NCBI GenBank assembly: GCA_002347035.1
Contig: DEAM01000019.1
Location: 1-64,000, forward strand
Source of the DNA: Gemmatimonadales bacterium UBA2982
GTDB lineage: Bacteria > Gemmatimonadota > Gemmatimonadetes > Longimicrobiales > Gaopeijiaceae
Length of the DNA stretch: 64,000 nt
Direction: 5' to 3'
How positions within the stretch are numbered: position 1 is the stretch's first letter; each line of letters begins with the position of its first letter. The position numbers and the translations under genes were made by a program. The notes beneath the pieces were generated by a model. It was given only the letters and a program-made list of their open reading frames with translations. It ran no database searches and was not told where the DNA came from. Positions 35,146 to 43,823 of this stretch are shown piece by piece.

Positions 35146-36560
35146 ACTGGATAACCGGGCCCTGCTTCCCCCGGAGGAGCAACTCCTCCCACAGCTGAAT
35201 CGAACCTGGTGTAAGCCTTTTGGAATACGAGGTGAACGACCCCGGTCGGGCCGTTCCTCTGCTTGCTAATCATCAATTCGGCCTTACCTGCAAGCTCTTC
35301 GCGCTTCTCAGGAGGTGCATAGTATTCAGGTCGGTATAGAAACATGACCACGTCAGCGTCCTGTTCTATTGATCCTGATTCCCTGAGATCCGAAAGCATA
35401 GGCCTTTTGTCTGTTCTTTGCTCAGGCCCACGGCTCAGCTGTGACAGAGCCACAACTGGGACTTCAAGCTCTCGCGCTAATGCCTTAAGTCCACGAGAGA
35501 TGATGCTAACCTCCTGCACCCTGCTCTCACTTCCGCTAGTCGAACCAGACATGAGCTGCATGTAGTCGATCACTAGCATTCCCAGGTCCTTCTTTTCACG
35601 CCGAAGCTCAGCTTGCAGCCTTCGTGCCTTCGCACGGATCTCGAGAACATTCGCTCCTGGAGAGTCGTCGATCCAAATTGGTGCTGTATTGATGAGGCCA
35701 GCTGCGGCGGCCAGACGCTCGTGTTCACCTTGGCTTAGCCTTCCCCTGCGCAACTTCTGGGCGTCGATCCTCCCCTCGGCACAAAGAAGTCTCTGAACGA
35801 GCTGTTCAGAGGACATCTCAAGAGAGAACACCCCTACAGGAGTTTCGTGGGCAATTGCTACGTTAGCAGCCATGTTGAGAGCCATCGAAGTCTTACCCAT
35901 CGAAGGCCGTGCCGCCACGATACACAAGTCACCCTTCTGGAGCCCTGTGGTCATGCGGTCCAAATCCGGGAAGCCCGTCGGGATACCTGTGAGTCCCGTA
36001 GCTGACTCCTGCATTTCCTCAATATGCTCAAAAGCTGACCAGAGAACCTTCTTGATCGGTTCGAAACCAGCGCGCCGGTGACTTTCAGCCACCGCAAAGA
36101 TCCTTCCTTCCGCCTGATCCAGGATCTCTTCGACTTCTTGTTGGCCCTGGTCGTAAACGTCACGAATAATCTGAGACGCCTTCTCTAGAAGCCGCCGCAG
36201 GAGAGCCTTGTCACGGATAATACCTGCATGGTACTCAAGGTTTGCAGCAGTCGGAACCGCACCGACTAGGGCCCCCAGATAATCATAACCACCGGCAGCC
36301 TCCAACTCGGAAGTCTTTTTTAGCTCCTCGGAAACGGTAATGACATCGACCACATCTCCACGCTCGAAAAGCCTAAGCATTGCTCGGTACAATCTGCGAT
36401 TTCCTTCACTGTAGAACATGCTGTCGTCCAAGTGCTCTAGCGCGCGGGTCACAGCCTCTTTGTCAATCAGCATACCACCTAAAACTGCAGTCTCCGCCTC
36501 CATGGAATAGGGGGGAGTCCGGTCAAAGGCAGATTCTCCGAAGGTTGCTGAAGCTTCCAT
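35142..36560 (-). CDS. dnaB: Replicative DNA helicase
   Basis: DnaB is the hexameric 5'-3' helicase of the replication fork. The N-terminal domain starts PPYSMEAETAVLGGMLIDKEAV. The RecA-like domain carries Walker A ARPSMGKTSMALNMA, Walker B LGMLVIDYMQLMSG, and SQLSRGPEQRTDKRPMLSDLRESGSIEQDAD. It is 472 residues with no intein. It begins a coupled run (dnaB-ispD-tsaC-phosphatase-aroE). Confidence 0.96.
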   Translation of the reverse strand: MEASATFGESAFDRTPPYSMEAETAVLGGMLIDKEAVTRALEHLDDSMFYSEGNRRLYRAMLRLFERGDVVDVITVSEELKKTSELEAAGGYDYLGALVGAVPTAANLEYHAGIIRDKALLRRLLEKASQIIRDVYDQGQQEVEEILDQAEGRIFAVAESHRRAGFEPIKKVLWSAFEHIEEMQESATGLTGIPTGFPDLDRMTTGLQKGDLCIVAARPSMGKTSMALNMAANVAIAHETPVGVFSLEMSSEQLVQRLLCAEGRIDAQKLRRGRLSQGEHERLAAAAGLINTAPIWIDDSPGANVLEIRAKARRLQAELRREKKDLGMLVIDYMQLMSGSTSGSESRVQEVSIISRGLKALARELEVPVVALSQLSRGPEQRTDKRPMLSDLRESGSIEQDADVVMFLYRPEYYAPPEKREELAGKAELMISKQRNGPTGVVHLVFQKAYTRFDSAVGGVAPPGEAGPGYPV

Positions 36561-36583
36561 CTAGTGCTCGATACGTGCGTGGC

Positions 36584-37345
36584 TTACGCGCTGTCCAGAA
36601 CGGCGCGAAGAAGTTGAAGATCCTCCCAGAAGGATCTAGTCCACTTGGGGTTCCTTAGCAACGCAGCGGGGTGGTAGGTGCAGACAAGCGGTATGTCGCG
36701 GTAGGAATGCACTTCGGCTCGCAATCCCCCCAGGGTAGTCTTTTCTTGTCCTGTAAGAAGCTGGGCAGCAAATGACCCGACTGCGAGCAAGGCTTGTGGA
36801 TTCACCAGTTCTAGCTGTTTCTTCAGGAAAGATGAGCACGCCGAAATCTCATCAGGCATAGGATTTCGGTTATCCGGTGGTCGGCATTTCAGTACGTTGC
36901 AGATGTACACTGAGTCCTTTCTGGACATTCCGACAGTCGCTAGCAGAAGGTCTAGGTACCTGCCTGCAGCACCCACAAATGGAATGCCTGTGCGGTCTTC
37001 GTTTGCACCCGGTGCCTCACCGACTACCACAAGTCGTGCATCGACCGCACCATCTGAAAACACAGCCTGGGTTCGACTCTCTGATAGGCGACAGCGGTCG
37101 CAACTCAGGGCAGCAGACCGTAACTCTTCGTAAGAAGCCGGTAAAACCGGCAATGACTTAACCTTTTCAATGGAATCGAGAGCCAGAGTATCAGCAGTGC
37201 CACTCTTGGTAGCTTCTGTATGAGTAAACACTTCTTCACGAGTAAGCCTGTTCAAAAAAAGCTCTTGGCCACCCAGTTCAATTTGCTGTTGGAGTAGCCG
37301 AGCACTTCGCTCTGCTGCTGGCCGACGTTTACTAGAACCCCTCAA
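36584..37345 (-). CDS. Uracil-DNA glycosylase, family 4 (iron-sulfur)
   Basis: This enzyme excises uracil from DNA for base-excision repair. It has an N-terminal lysine/arginine-rich extension of about 75 residues. The catalytic core follows, with CDRCRLSESRTQAVF (two cluster Cys), VVVGEAPGANEDRTGIPFVGAAG, YICNVLKCRPPDNRNP (a further cluster Cys) and TYHPAALLRNP. The total is 253 residues. The TTG start at 37345 overlaps the coaBC stop (TTGA). Confidence 0.93.
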   Translation of the reverse strand: MRGSSKRRPAAERSARLLQQQIELGGQELFLNRLTREEVFTHTEATKSGTADTLALDSIEKVKSLPVLPASYEELRSAALSCDRCRLSESRTQAVFSDGAVDARLVVVGEAPGANEDRTGIPFVGAAGRYLDLLLATVGMSRKDSVYICNVLKCRPPDNRNPMPDEISACSSFLKKQLELVNPQALLAVGSFAAQLLTGQEKTTLGGLRAEVHSYRDIPLVCTYHPAALLRNPKWTRSFWEDLQLLRAVLDSA

Positions 37346-38583
37346 AGCTCACTACTCAGTCGCCGTCCTACTCGGTCCAAAATCTCTTCTGCCACTGCAT
37401 CTTTCGACATTAACGGAAGCATCTCAGGATCGCTGCCTGGCGAAAGGATCGCGACTCGATTCGTCTCAACATCGAAACCCGATCCTTCACCCATGGCGTC
37501 GTTCGCTACGATGAAATCGAACTCCTTCTCGTCTAGCTTCTTTTTTGCGTTGGCAAGCAAGTCTGATGTCTCAAGCGCGAAGCCAACCGTCACACTCCCG
37601 GGTTTACGCGAGGAGCTAGTCTCAATCGCAATATCAGGATTGGCTTCTATCTGAAAGGCAACTTCCTCCCCTGTCGATTCCCGCTTCAGTTTTTCTGCCT
37701 CCGAAATACTCGGGCGGAAGTCAGCTACCGCCGCTGCGAATATAGAAACGTCAGCCGCCCCTATGATCTCAGATACAGCCCTGTACATCTCCTCAGCTGA
37801 CTCCACTTCGATTGAATTGACACCGACAGGGTATTCCAGTGCAGATGGACCTGTAATCAAGGTTACCTGTGCACCTCGTCTCCAGGCTGCTCGAGCCACT
37901 GCGAACCCCATTCGACCTGAGGATCGGTTGCCCAGATATCGAACGGGGTCGATCGCCTCTCTCGTAGGGCCCGCAGTGACTAGAATGTGCAGTCCTGAGA
38001 ACACCTTTTCCTCACCAAGCGCACGACCGATGAACTCCACAATCTGGTGCGGTTCGAGCATTCTTCCGGGGCCCTCACCCTCGCCAGCTGCCAGGGGGCC
38101 TGCGGTAGGACCAGCTATTTGGTAACCAGGCCGAGCCTTGAGCATATTCAGATTGGCCTGTACCTGAGGGTGGGCAAACATGTTGTCATTCATCGCAGGG
38201 CACACTACAACCGGAGCTTGGGTTGCGAGAAGGGTGGTTCCAAGAAGGTCGTCAGCCCTCCCCTGAGCAGCTCTAGCAAGAAAGTCAGCAGTGGCCGGTG
38301 CAACACACACGGCGTCCACATTCCTACCCAGACGCACATGCATCGCGGCGCCATCTGTGGAGAAAAGCTCGGTCAGAGCAGGCCTGCCTGTCACTCCTTC
38401 AAAAGACAAGGGTGCGACGAACTCCTGGGCACCTCGAGTCAAAACAACATCCACTTGAGCTTCTAGTCGGGTAAGATTACGTGCGACTTGAACCGCTTTA
38501 TAGGCTGCGACTCCCCCGGTTACTCCGAGCAAAACCCGCCTTCCCTGCCACGGGCGACAAGGCACGAGGTCGGGGGAAGCCAC
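37342..38583 (-). CDS. coaBC: Bifunctional phosphopantothenoylcysteine decarboxylase / phosphopantothenate-cysteine ligase
   Basis: CoaBC makes 4'-phosphopantetheine for coenzyme A. The flavin decarboxylase half (residues 1-185) has VLLGVTGGVAAYKAVQVAR, VAPATADFLARAAQG and CPAMNDNMF. The ligase half has ILVTAGPTREAIDPVRYLGNRSSGRMGFAVA and FAAAVADFRP. It is 413 residues from a GTG start. It follows rpoZ, as in many genomes. Confidence 0.96.
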   Translation of the reverse strand: MASPDLVPCRPWQGRRVLLGVTGGVAAYKAVQVARNLTRLEAQVDVVLTRGAQEFVAPLSFEGVTGRPALTELFSTDGAAMHVRLGRNVDAVCVAPATADFLARAAQGRADDLLGTTLLATQAPVVVCPAMNDNMFAHPQVQANLNMLKARPGYQIAGPTAGPLAAGEGEGPGRMLEPHQIVEFIGRALGEEKVFSGLHILVTAGPTREAIDPVRYLGNRSSGRMGFAVARAAWRRGAQVTLITGPSALEYPVGVNSIEVESAEEMYRAVSEIIGAADVSIFAAAVADFRPSISEAEKLKRESTGEEVAFQIEANPDIAIETSSSRKPGSVTVGFALETSDLLANAKKKLDEKEFDFIVANDAMGEGSGFDVETNRVAILSPGSDPEMLPLMSKDAVAEEILDRVGRRLSSEL

Positions 38584-38605
38584 CCTTAATGTCTCCGAGT
38601 TTCCG

Positions 38606-38824
38606 TCAGGTCTCGTCGCGACGTCGCCGCTTCACTAGTCGGAACTCGATTTGACCGGAGGTCAGTGCCTCCAGCGACCGTGTCGTAAGCTTCTTTTCTT
38701 CCCCGAGCGGCATGGCATCCCTGGGGAGCGAATTAAGCTCTCGGGCATACTTGGCTGCTACGAGCACACCGAGGTACTTACTTTCAGTACCGGTGGCCAC
38801 ATCGTCAGGCGTGAATACTCTCAT
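38606..38824 (-). CDS. rpoZ: RNA polymerase omega subunit
   Basis: This 72-residue protein helps assemble RNA polymerase. It has the characteristic YLGVLVAAKYARELN helix followed by KLTTRSLEALTSGQIEFRLV. It is short and divergent, but the gmk-rpoZ-coaBC order is a strong positional marker. It starts 9 nt after gmk. Confidence 0.9.
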   Translation of the reverse strand: MRVFTPDDVATGTESKYLGVLVAAKYARELNSLPRDAMPLGEEKKLTTRSLEALTSGQIEFRLVKRRRRDET

Positions 38825-38832
38825 AAGTGCTC

Positions 38833-39498
38833 CTATCGAATCATGTTCACGTACTCGGCATATTCTTCGTCAAGGATCCGCAGTATCTCTCTACGAAAAG
38901 CCTTAATATCCCTGACCACCGCTTCTGGCCCCATCGCTTTGACGGCTCCATTCGCGATTCCTCTGATGGTTTCTAGACAGCCATCAACGTCATCATTCAC
39001 TACTACGTAGTCGAACTCTTGGGCTGCTTGCAACTCCTGGAGTGCAGATTCTAGTCGGCGAGCTACTTCCTCGGGCCTCTCCGTACCCCGTCTAATTAGA
39101 CGTGATATAAGAATTTCGATGCTGGGGGGCAGAATGAAAATAAGCTTCGTGCTGGGCAAGGTCTGTCGGAGCCGACGAGCCCCTTGGACGTCGATGTCCA
39201 AGACGACGTGCTCTCCTCTAGCAGCTGCGGCCTCAAGTCCCTGTCTTGGTGTTCCGTAAAGTTGGCCATGTACCTCGGCCCACTCCGCAAGTTCACCACG
39301 CTCGACCATCGCCGCAAATGAGGGTTGATCCACAAAGTGGTAGTCAATGCCATTCCTCTCACCCTCTCGGGGGTCACGGGTTGTGGCAGATATGGAGAAA
39401 ACATACTCCTCAGATCCGTCCACGAGTCTGCGGGCCAGCGTGGTCTTTCCCGTCCCACTGGGGGCGGCTAGAACGAGCGAACTCACAGAGTCATTCAC
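38833..39498 (-). CDS. gmk: Guanylate kinase
   Basis: Gmk phosphorylates GMP and dGMP. The P-loop LAAPSGTGKTTLARRLV is at residues 9-25. The GMP-binding ISATTRDPREGERNGIDYHFVD and the VVLDIDVQGARRLRQ strand follow. It is 221 residues. The ATG overlaps the yicC stop. The yicC-gmk-rpoZ-coaBC order is conserved in many bacteria. Confidence 0.96.
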   Translation of the reverse strand: MNDSVSSLVLAAPSGTGKTTLARRLVDGSEEYVFSISATTRDPREGERNGIDYHFVDQPSFAAMVERGELAEWAEVHGQLYGTPRQGLEAAAARGEHVVLDIDVQGARRLRQTLPSTKLIFILPPSIEILISRLIRRGTERPEEVARRLESALQELQAAQEFDYVVVNDDVDGCLETIRGIANGAVKAMGPEAVVRDIKAFRREILRILDEEYAEYVNMIR

Positions 39499-40382
39499 TC
39501 CACGTTTTCGACCTGCTCCCGAATGCGCTCAATCTCTTCTTTCAACGCCACGGAAGCGCGGGAAACTTCTATATCATTCGCCTTAGAGCCTATCGTGTTT
39601 GCCTCCCGATTCATTTCCTGTGTTAGGAATCCGAGTCGCTTTCCTACTGGCTCTGACCCGTCTCCAGTCAGTGTCTCGCGGAATAAATCAACGTGAGACC
39701 GGAAGCGCACCAACTCCTCATTGATGTCCCAACGCTCGGCCAAATACGCGACCTCTCGAGCCAATCGCTCATCCTCAACCTGCACTTGCTCTGATAACTC
39801 AATAACAGCTTGTTGCAAACGCTCCCTATACTCTGTTAGTCGCTTAGGCGCTCGGGCTTCAACAAGGCTCAAGCTCCCCGCAATTGCATCAAGTCTCTCT
39901 GACAAATCCGTCTCCAAGCGTTCTCCCTCAGCCTCCCGGAGAACCCGCACAGCGATTGCTGCTGAGTCTGATAGGTCAGCTATAAGTTCTGATTCAATTC
40001 CAGCCGCCCGGTCCCCTTCTGAGGCACGAAATAGATTCCCGTGGCGCGCTACCATCTCTAGATCTACCTCACCCGACAAACCAAGCTGGTTTCGCACCAG
40101 ATCAAGCGCGGTTTGAATTGCTCTTCCCCGATCAAGATCGACCTCGATACTAGGTTGTACTTCTTGGCCACTTCGATCAATCGATAGGAATGCGTTCACA
40201 TGCCCGCGAAAAAGGTGTCTCTTCAGTGATGCAGTGATGGTGCCTTCGAATTTATCAAAACCAGATGGAGTCTTGATACTGGTATTAAAGAAGCGGTGGT
40301 TAACAGTCTTGACCTCGAGCCGAAGCCTACCGATCGGCGACTCGCACTCTGCCTCTCCATATCCGGTCATACTCCGGATCAT
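39495..40382 (-). CDS. YicC/YloC family endoribonuclease
   Basis: This 295-residue protein has the typical start MIRSMTGYGEAECESPIGRLRLEVKTVNHRF. The C-terminal DUF1732 segment is also present: KRLGFLTQEMNREANTIGSKANDIEVSRASVALKEEIERIREQVENVE. YicC proteins form hexamers that cut RNA and have been linked to small-RNA decay. It heads the gmk-rpoZ-coaBC run. Confidence 0.94.
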   Translation of the reverse strand: MIRSMTGYGEAECESPIGRLRLEVKTVNHRFFNTSIKTPSGFDKFEGTITASLKRHLFRGHVNAFLSIDRSGQEVQPSIEVDLDRGRAIQTALDLVRNQLGLSGEVDLEMVARHGNLFRASEGDRAAGIESELIADLSDSAAIAVRVLREAEGERLETDLSERLDAIAGSLSLVEARAPKRLTEYRERLQQAVIELSEQVQVEDERLAREVAYLAERWDINEELVRFRSHVDLFRETLTGDGSEPVGKRLGFLTQEMNREANTIGSKANDIEVSRASVALKEEIERIREQVENVE

Positions 40383-40473
40383 TCACACCTCCCTGAGACA
40401 CAAAAAGCTAAACCGCATGCGTAACGCATCGTAGGAAAAGATATGGGCACCCTCCTCCACAAGAAGTTACGCG

Positions 40474-42333
40474 TCAACTCCACAGATCCCACCTTAGGCC
40501 AAAGAATGACCGGGTGATCGGAAGGATACGACCAGGGAAGTTCTGCAGATTCCTACGACGGATGAAGTTCTCCCATCCCAGGAAAAGCCGGACGCTCACA
40601 ATACGCACCTGAATACGGCCATACCAGTTTTGGTAGAACGGGACCACCTGGAGCCCTGACACGCTGTCCAGTCCATCTTCAGAAACAAATACACTCATGG
40701 GATCATGGCCACGAACTCCCAGTGACCACCACATCTCAAAGTTTCCCGAATCCAAATAGACCTTATGGAAAACAAATGCTCCTCTGTAGATGCGCTTAGG
40801 AAGATACGGTCCGTCTTGATCCCACTGCTGGTATGAACCCACAAAGCGCAGGTTATTCCATATCGTAGGCAGGCTGGCCCAAGCTTCCGCACCGAGACGC
40901 TCGGTACCGGCGACAGCCTGAGAGCCCCTATCGAGTTCCAGGCCCAAGGGCAGATGGATGTCCGCGTCCGCCCTTAGGCGGGCTACCGACAACGTGGTGT
41001 TGAACCAAGTAAAAGATCCACCTGCGCGCGTTGTGGTGCGCTCTGCCTTTGAAAAAGATGACGCCTGATCCGGGTACATCTTCAAAATTGGACCTGAACG
41101 TCCTGCATAAGAGCCAGATTCCCAAGATCCGAAGAATGTGATTCCAGACATGGGCCCAGCCCAGACTCTCCCTCCGTAGCTCTGCGTCAGCGTGGGCTCC
41201 TCACTCGTAAAAGCACTACTCCACGAGGACTGGGAAACTCTACCGGAAACCCCAAAAAGATTATGCGTGTACCCCCCTGAGCCATCGGTGCGAGACGAGG
41301 GGGTCTCACTATGGGAATAGAGCCTGTAGGCCCCCCTGGCCCATAAACCATTCCGGTAGAATGCCAGCCTCACACCATGCTGACCACGAGAGCCTCCCTC
41401 AAGTTCGTATCTGGACAGGGTATCATTGACCTCGTGCCTTGTTGAACCTGTGTAAGCTTCAGCCACCAGCCCGTCCAACACCTCTGCCCTCACGCGTGCA
41501 GTTAGATCACGCCTGGAAAGGGAGCTAGCATACTCTGGCACTTGAGTTCCCGAACTCATATTGCGGTACTCTAACGAAAGACCAACCCGGTCACCGCGAT
41601 GCATCTGATAGCGAAACCAGCTACCGGTGCGATTGCCACCTTCGTCACGACCGAACCCTCGTGTATCTACTCGCTCCAGCGCCAGGGCCAGGCTACCACC
41701 CAAAGCCGTTGGATCAGCGTACATCCCGCGAAACATGTTCGTATCAAGTTGGCCTGTACCAGCCTCAACAACTGAGAATGGGCGACCATCTACATGTCGG
41801 TGCGAAGTCAACTCGATCAGAAGCTCACCTCCGTTTCGCTCAAACTTTACCTGATCGATCCCGGCTAGGCCAATTCTCTGCAAATCGGGCACTCCACCCT
41901 CGACCGGAAGTACTTCAAATCCATCCCGAGTAACTCGAACACCGCCACCTCCGACACCGAATGCACTGACTGCAGCCGGCGTACCGTAGTCACCACCTAG
42001 CAGCTCTATAACTCCCGGTACTAGCGCTACGAGTTCCGACAATGTGTTGGCTCCGGAGACCATAATGTCTTCACGACTCCAGGTCCAAATACCCGTTCCG
42101 AAGCCAGAGGGGACCCAGCGCTTCAAGTCGGGGAGGTTGTAATAAATCGTATCCGCCGAAATGCTGTCCTGCTCTGCTATTTCTATCCCTTCTTGGGAAG
42201 TCAGCGTATCTGCAACCTGTGTCGTGTCGGTCGCTATCTGAGCAGTAGTCGGGCTGAAACCGATGAAAAACAGTGCTGCTAAAATCAGCCAACTGAACCA
42301 GCAAGCACGATGGTGGCTGAAGGCATAGCTCAC
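40474..42333 (-). CDS. Outer-membrane beta-barrel protein with TonB plug-like domain
   Basis: After a signal peptide (WLILAALFFIGFSPTTAQ) comes a plug-like domain (SREDIMVSGANTLSELVALVPGVIEL, GVRVTRDGFEVLP, IDQVKFERNGGELLIEL). A barrel rich in alternating aromatic strands follows, ending FGLRWDLWS. I start at the GTG at 42333, which forms a GTGA overlap with the pepA stop, giving 619 residues. That is shorter than normal TonB-dependent receptors, and no TonB box is evident. The substrate is unknown. Confidence 0.75.
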   Translation of the reverse strand: MSYAFSHHRACWFSWLILAALFFIGFSPTTAQIATDTTQVADTLTSQEGIEIAEQDSISADTIYYNLPDLKRWVPSGFGTGIWTWSREDIMVSGANTLSELVALVPGVIELLGGDYGTPAAVSAFGVGGGGVRVTRDGFEVLPVEGGVPDLQRIGLAGIDQVKFERNGGELLIELTSHRHVDGRPFSVVEAGTGQLDTNMFRGMYADPTALGGSLALALERVDTRGFGRDEGGNRTGSWFRYQMHRGDRVGLSLEYRNMSSGTQVPEYASSLSRRDLTARVRAEVLDGLVAEAYTGSTRHEVNDTLSRYELEGGSRGQHGVRLAFYRNGLWARGAYRLYSHSETPSSRTDGSGGYTHNLFGVSGRVSQSSWSSAFTSEEPTLTQSYGGRVWAGPMSGITFFGSWESGSYAGRSGPILKMYPDQASSFSKAERTTTRAGGSFTWFNTTLSVARLRADADIHLPLGLELDRGSQAVAGTERLGAEAWASLPTIWNNLRFVGSYQQWDQDGPYLPKRIYRGAFVFHKVYLDSGNFEMWWSLGVRGHDPMSVFVSEDGLDSVSGLQVVPFYQNWYGRIQVRIVSVRLFLGWENFIRRRNLQNFPGRILPITRSFFGLRWDLWS

Positions 42334-43820
42334 CCCACGCGACTCCGCACCCACTCAACCAATAAGCGTGTCGGGACACCGTAGCCGCCCTCCCGTTGGT
42401 ACGGAACTTTCCCATCCCCGTATGCTGTGCCGGCGATATCTAGATGGGCCCAGTTTGTATCTCTAACGAACTCGGCCAGAAAGCACGCTGCCGAGATCGT
42501 GGATCCTTCCCTGCCCCCGATGTTCTTTAGATCAGCCGTCGTGCTATCCAACTGCCTCCGGTATTCATCCCAAAGAGGGAGTCTCCAACAGCGCTCCCCC
42601 GATGCTTCACCAGCGCTAATGAGTTCGTTGACAAGGCTGTCATTTTTACCCAAAACACCTGCTGCATGGTGACCAAGGGCGACTACTACTCCACCGGTTA
42701 GTGTCGCACAGTCTACCATTGCCTCAGGCTCCAGCGCCGCTCCGTATGCGAGCGCATCGGCAAGTATAAGGCGACCTTCAGCGTCGGTATTGATGACCTC
42801 GATTGTCTTACCAGCCAGACTCTGAATCACATCCCCAGGTTTCACGGCAGAGCCAGAAGGCAGATTCTCTGAAGATGGAACGAGACCTACTACGTTGGCC
42901 TTCACCTCCAACTCAGCAATCGCCTGCATCGCACCGATAACCGCTGCACCTCCGGACATGTCGAACTTCATACTCTCCATACCTGCAGGGGGCTTGAGCG
43001 AGATTCCACCCGCGTCAAACGATAAGCCCTTACCTACCAAAACGAGTGGGGCATGCCCGTCCGCACCACCCTTATGCTCTAGAATAATTAGCCGTGCCTC
43101 CTCAACAGAGCCCCGAGACACGGCCAGAATGGCGTGCATACCCTCACGCTCGAGACGAGCCTCATCAAACACCGTAACGCCTAGCCCAAATTCATGAGCC
43201 ATTCGCGTCGCTTCATCTGCCAGATGAGAGGGTGTTGCGATGTTGCCCGGGCGGGACTGCAGTGTGCGAGCAAAGTTCTCTCCGCGCGCAGTAGCAGCTC
43301 CTGCAGCAACACCGGCTGTCAGCGACCCTGTATCCCCCTCCCCCACCAGATCGACAGCTAGAATGTTGCTGGGCGAATCCTCCTCTTCAGGAGTCATAAG
43401 CTCGCTGAATCGCCAAGCAGCCAGTGCAGCTCCTTCGGTTGCTGACTGAGCCCGGTCCTCGTCAGGGATATTGCCCAGACCGTCGAGACTTAATGTCAGT
43501 TGTTTGAGACGTAGCCTCTCCGCCACACGAACGGCGCGACCCGCGAAGCGACGAATAACCTCTCTAGTGACTTGACTGGCTGGTCCTATGCCAAGTAAAA
43601 GCACCCGTGCAGGACCTCGATCGGATCCATAAATAAGGACCTCGTCCGTTAGACGACCCGTTATGTCCCCAGTCGCGAGTGCTCTTTGCAAAGCCCCATC
43701 AAGCGCCTCGTCGATACTGCTAAGTTCGTCCTCCAGAGTTCGTGTTCCTTTCGGAACCGCAATTGCAAGGAGCTCGGGGCTATCCTCTGAGCGACCTCCC
43801 TCTATATAACGCAATTGCAT
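42330..43820 (-). CDS. pepA: Leucyl aminopeptidase (M17 family)
   Basis: This cytosolic aminopeptidase uses two metal ions. The 496-residue protein has VGKGLSFDAGGISLKPPAGMESMKFDMSGG with metal Lys and Asp, and the M17 signature NTDAEGRLILADALAYG. The late SAACFLAEFV and WAHLDIAGTA are also typical. It lies 3 nt after icd and overlaps the outer-membrane gene. Confidence 0.95.
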   Translation of the reverse strand: MQLRYIEGGRSEDSPELLAIAVPKGTRTLEDELSSIDEALDGALQRALATGDITGRLTDEVLIYGSDRGPARVLLLGIGPASQVTREVIRRFAGRAVRVAERLRLKQLTLSLDGLGNIPDEDRAQSATEGAALAAWRFSELMTPEEEDSPSNILAVDLVGEGDTGSLTAGVAAGAATARGENFARTLQSRPGNIATPSHLADEATRMAHEFGLGVTVFDEARLEREGMHAILAVSRGSVEEARLIILEHKGGADGHAPLVLVGKGLSFDAGGISLKPPAGMESMKFDMSGGAAVIGAMQAIAELEVKANVVGLVPSSENLPSGSAVKPGDVIQSLAGKTIEVINTDAEGRLILADALAYGAALEPEAMVDCATLTGGVVVALGHHAAGVLGKNDSLVNELISAGEASGERCWRLPLWDEYRRQLDSTTADLKNIGGREGSTISAACFLAEFVRDTNWAHLDIAGTAYGDGKVPYQREGGYGVPTRLLVEWVRSRVG

Positions 43821-43823
43821 GAT

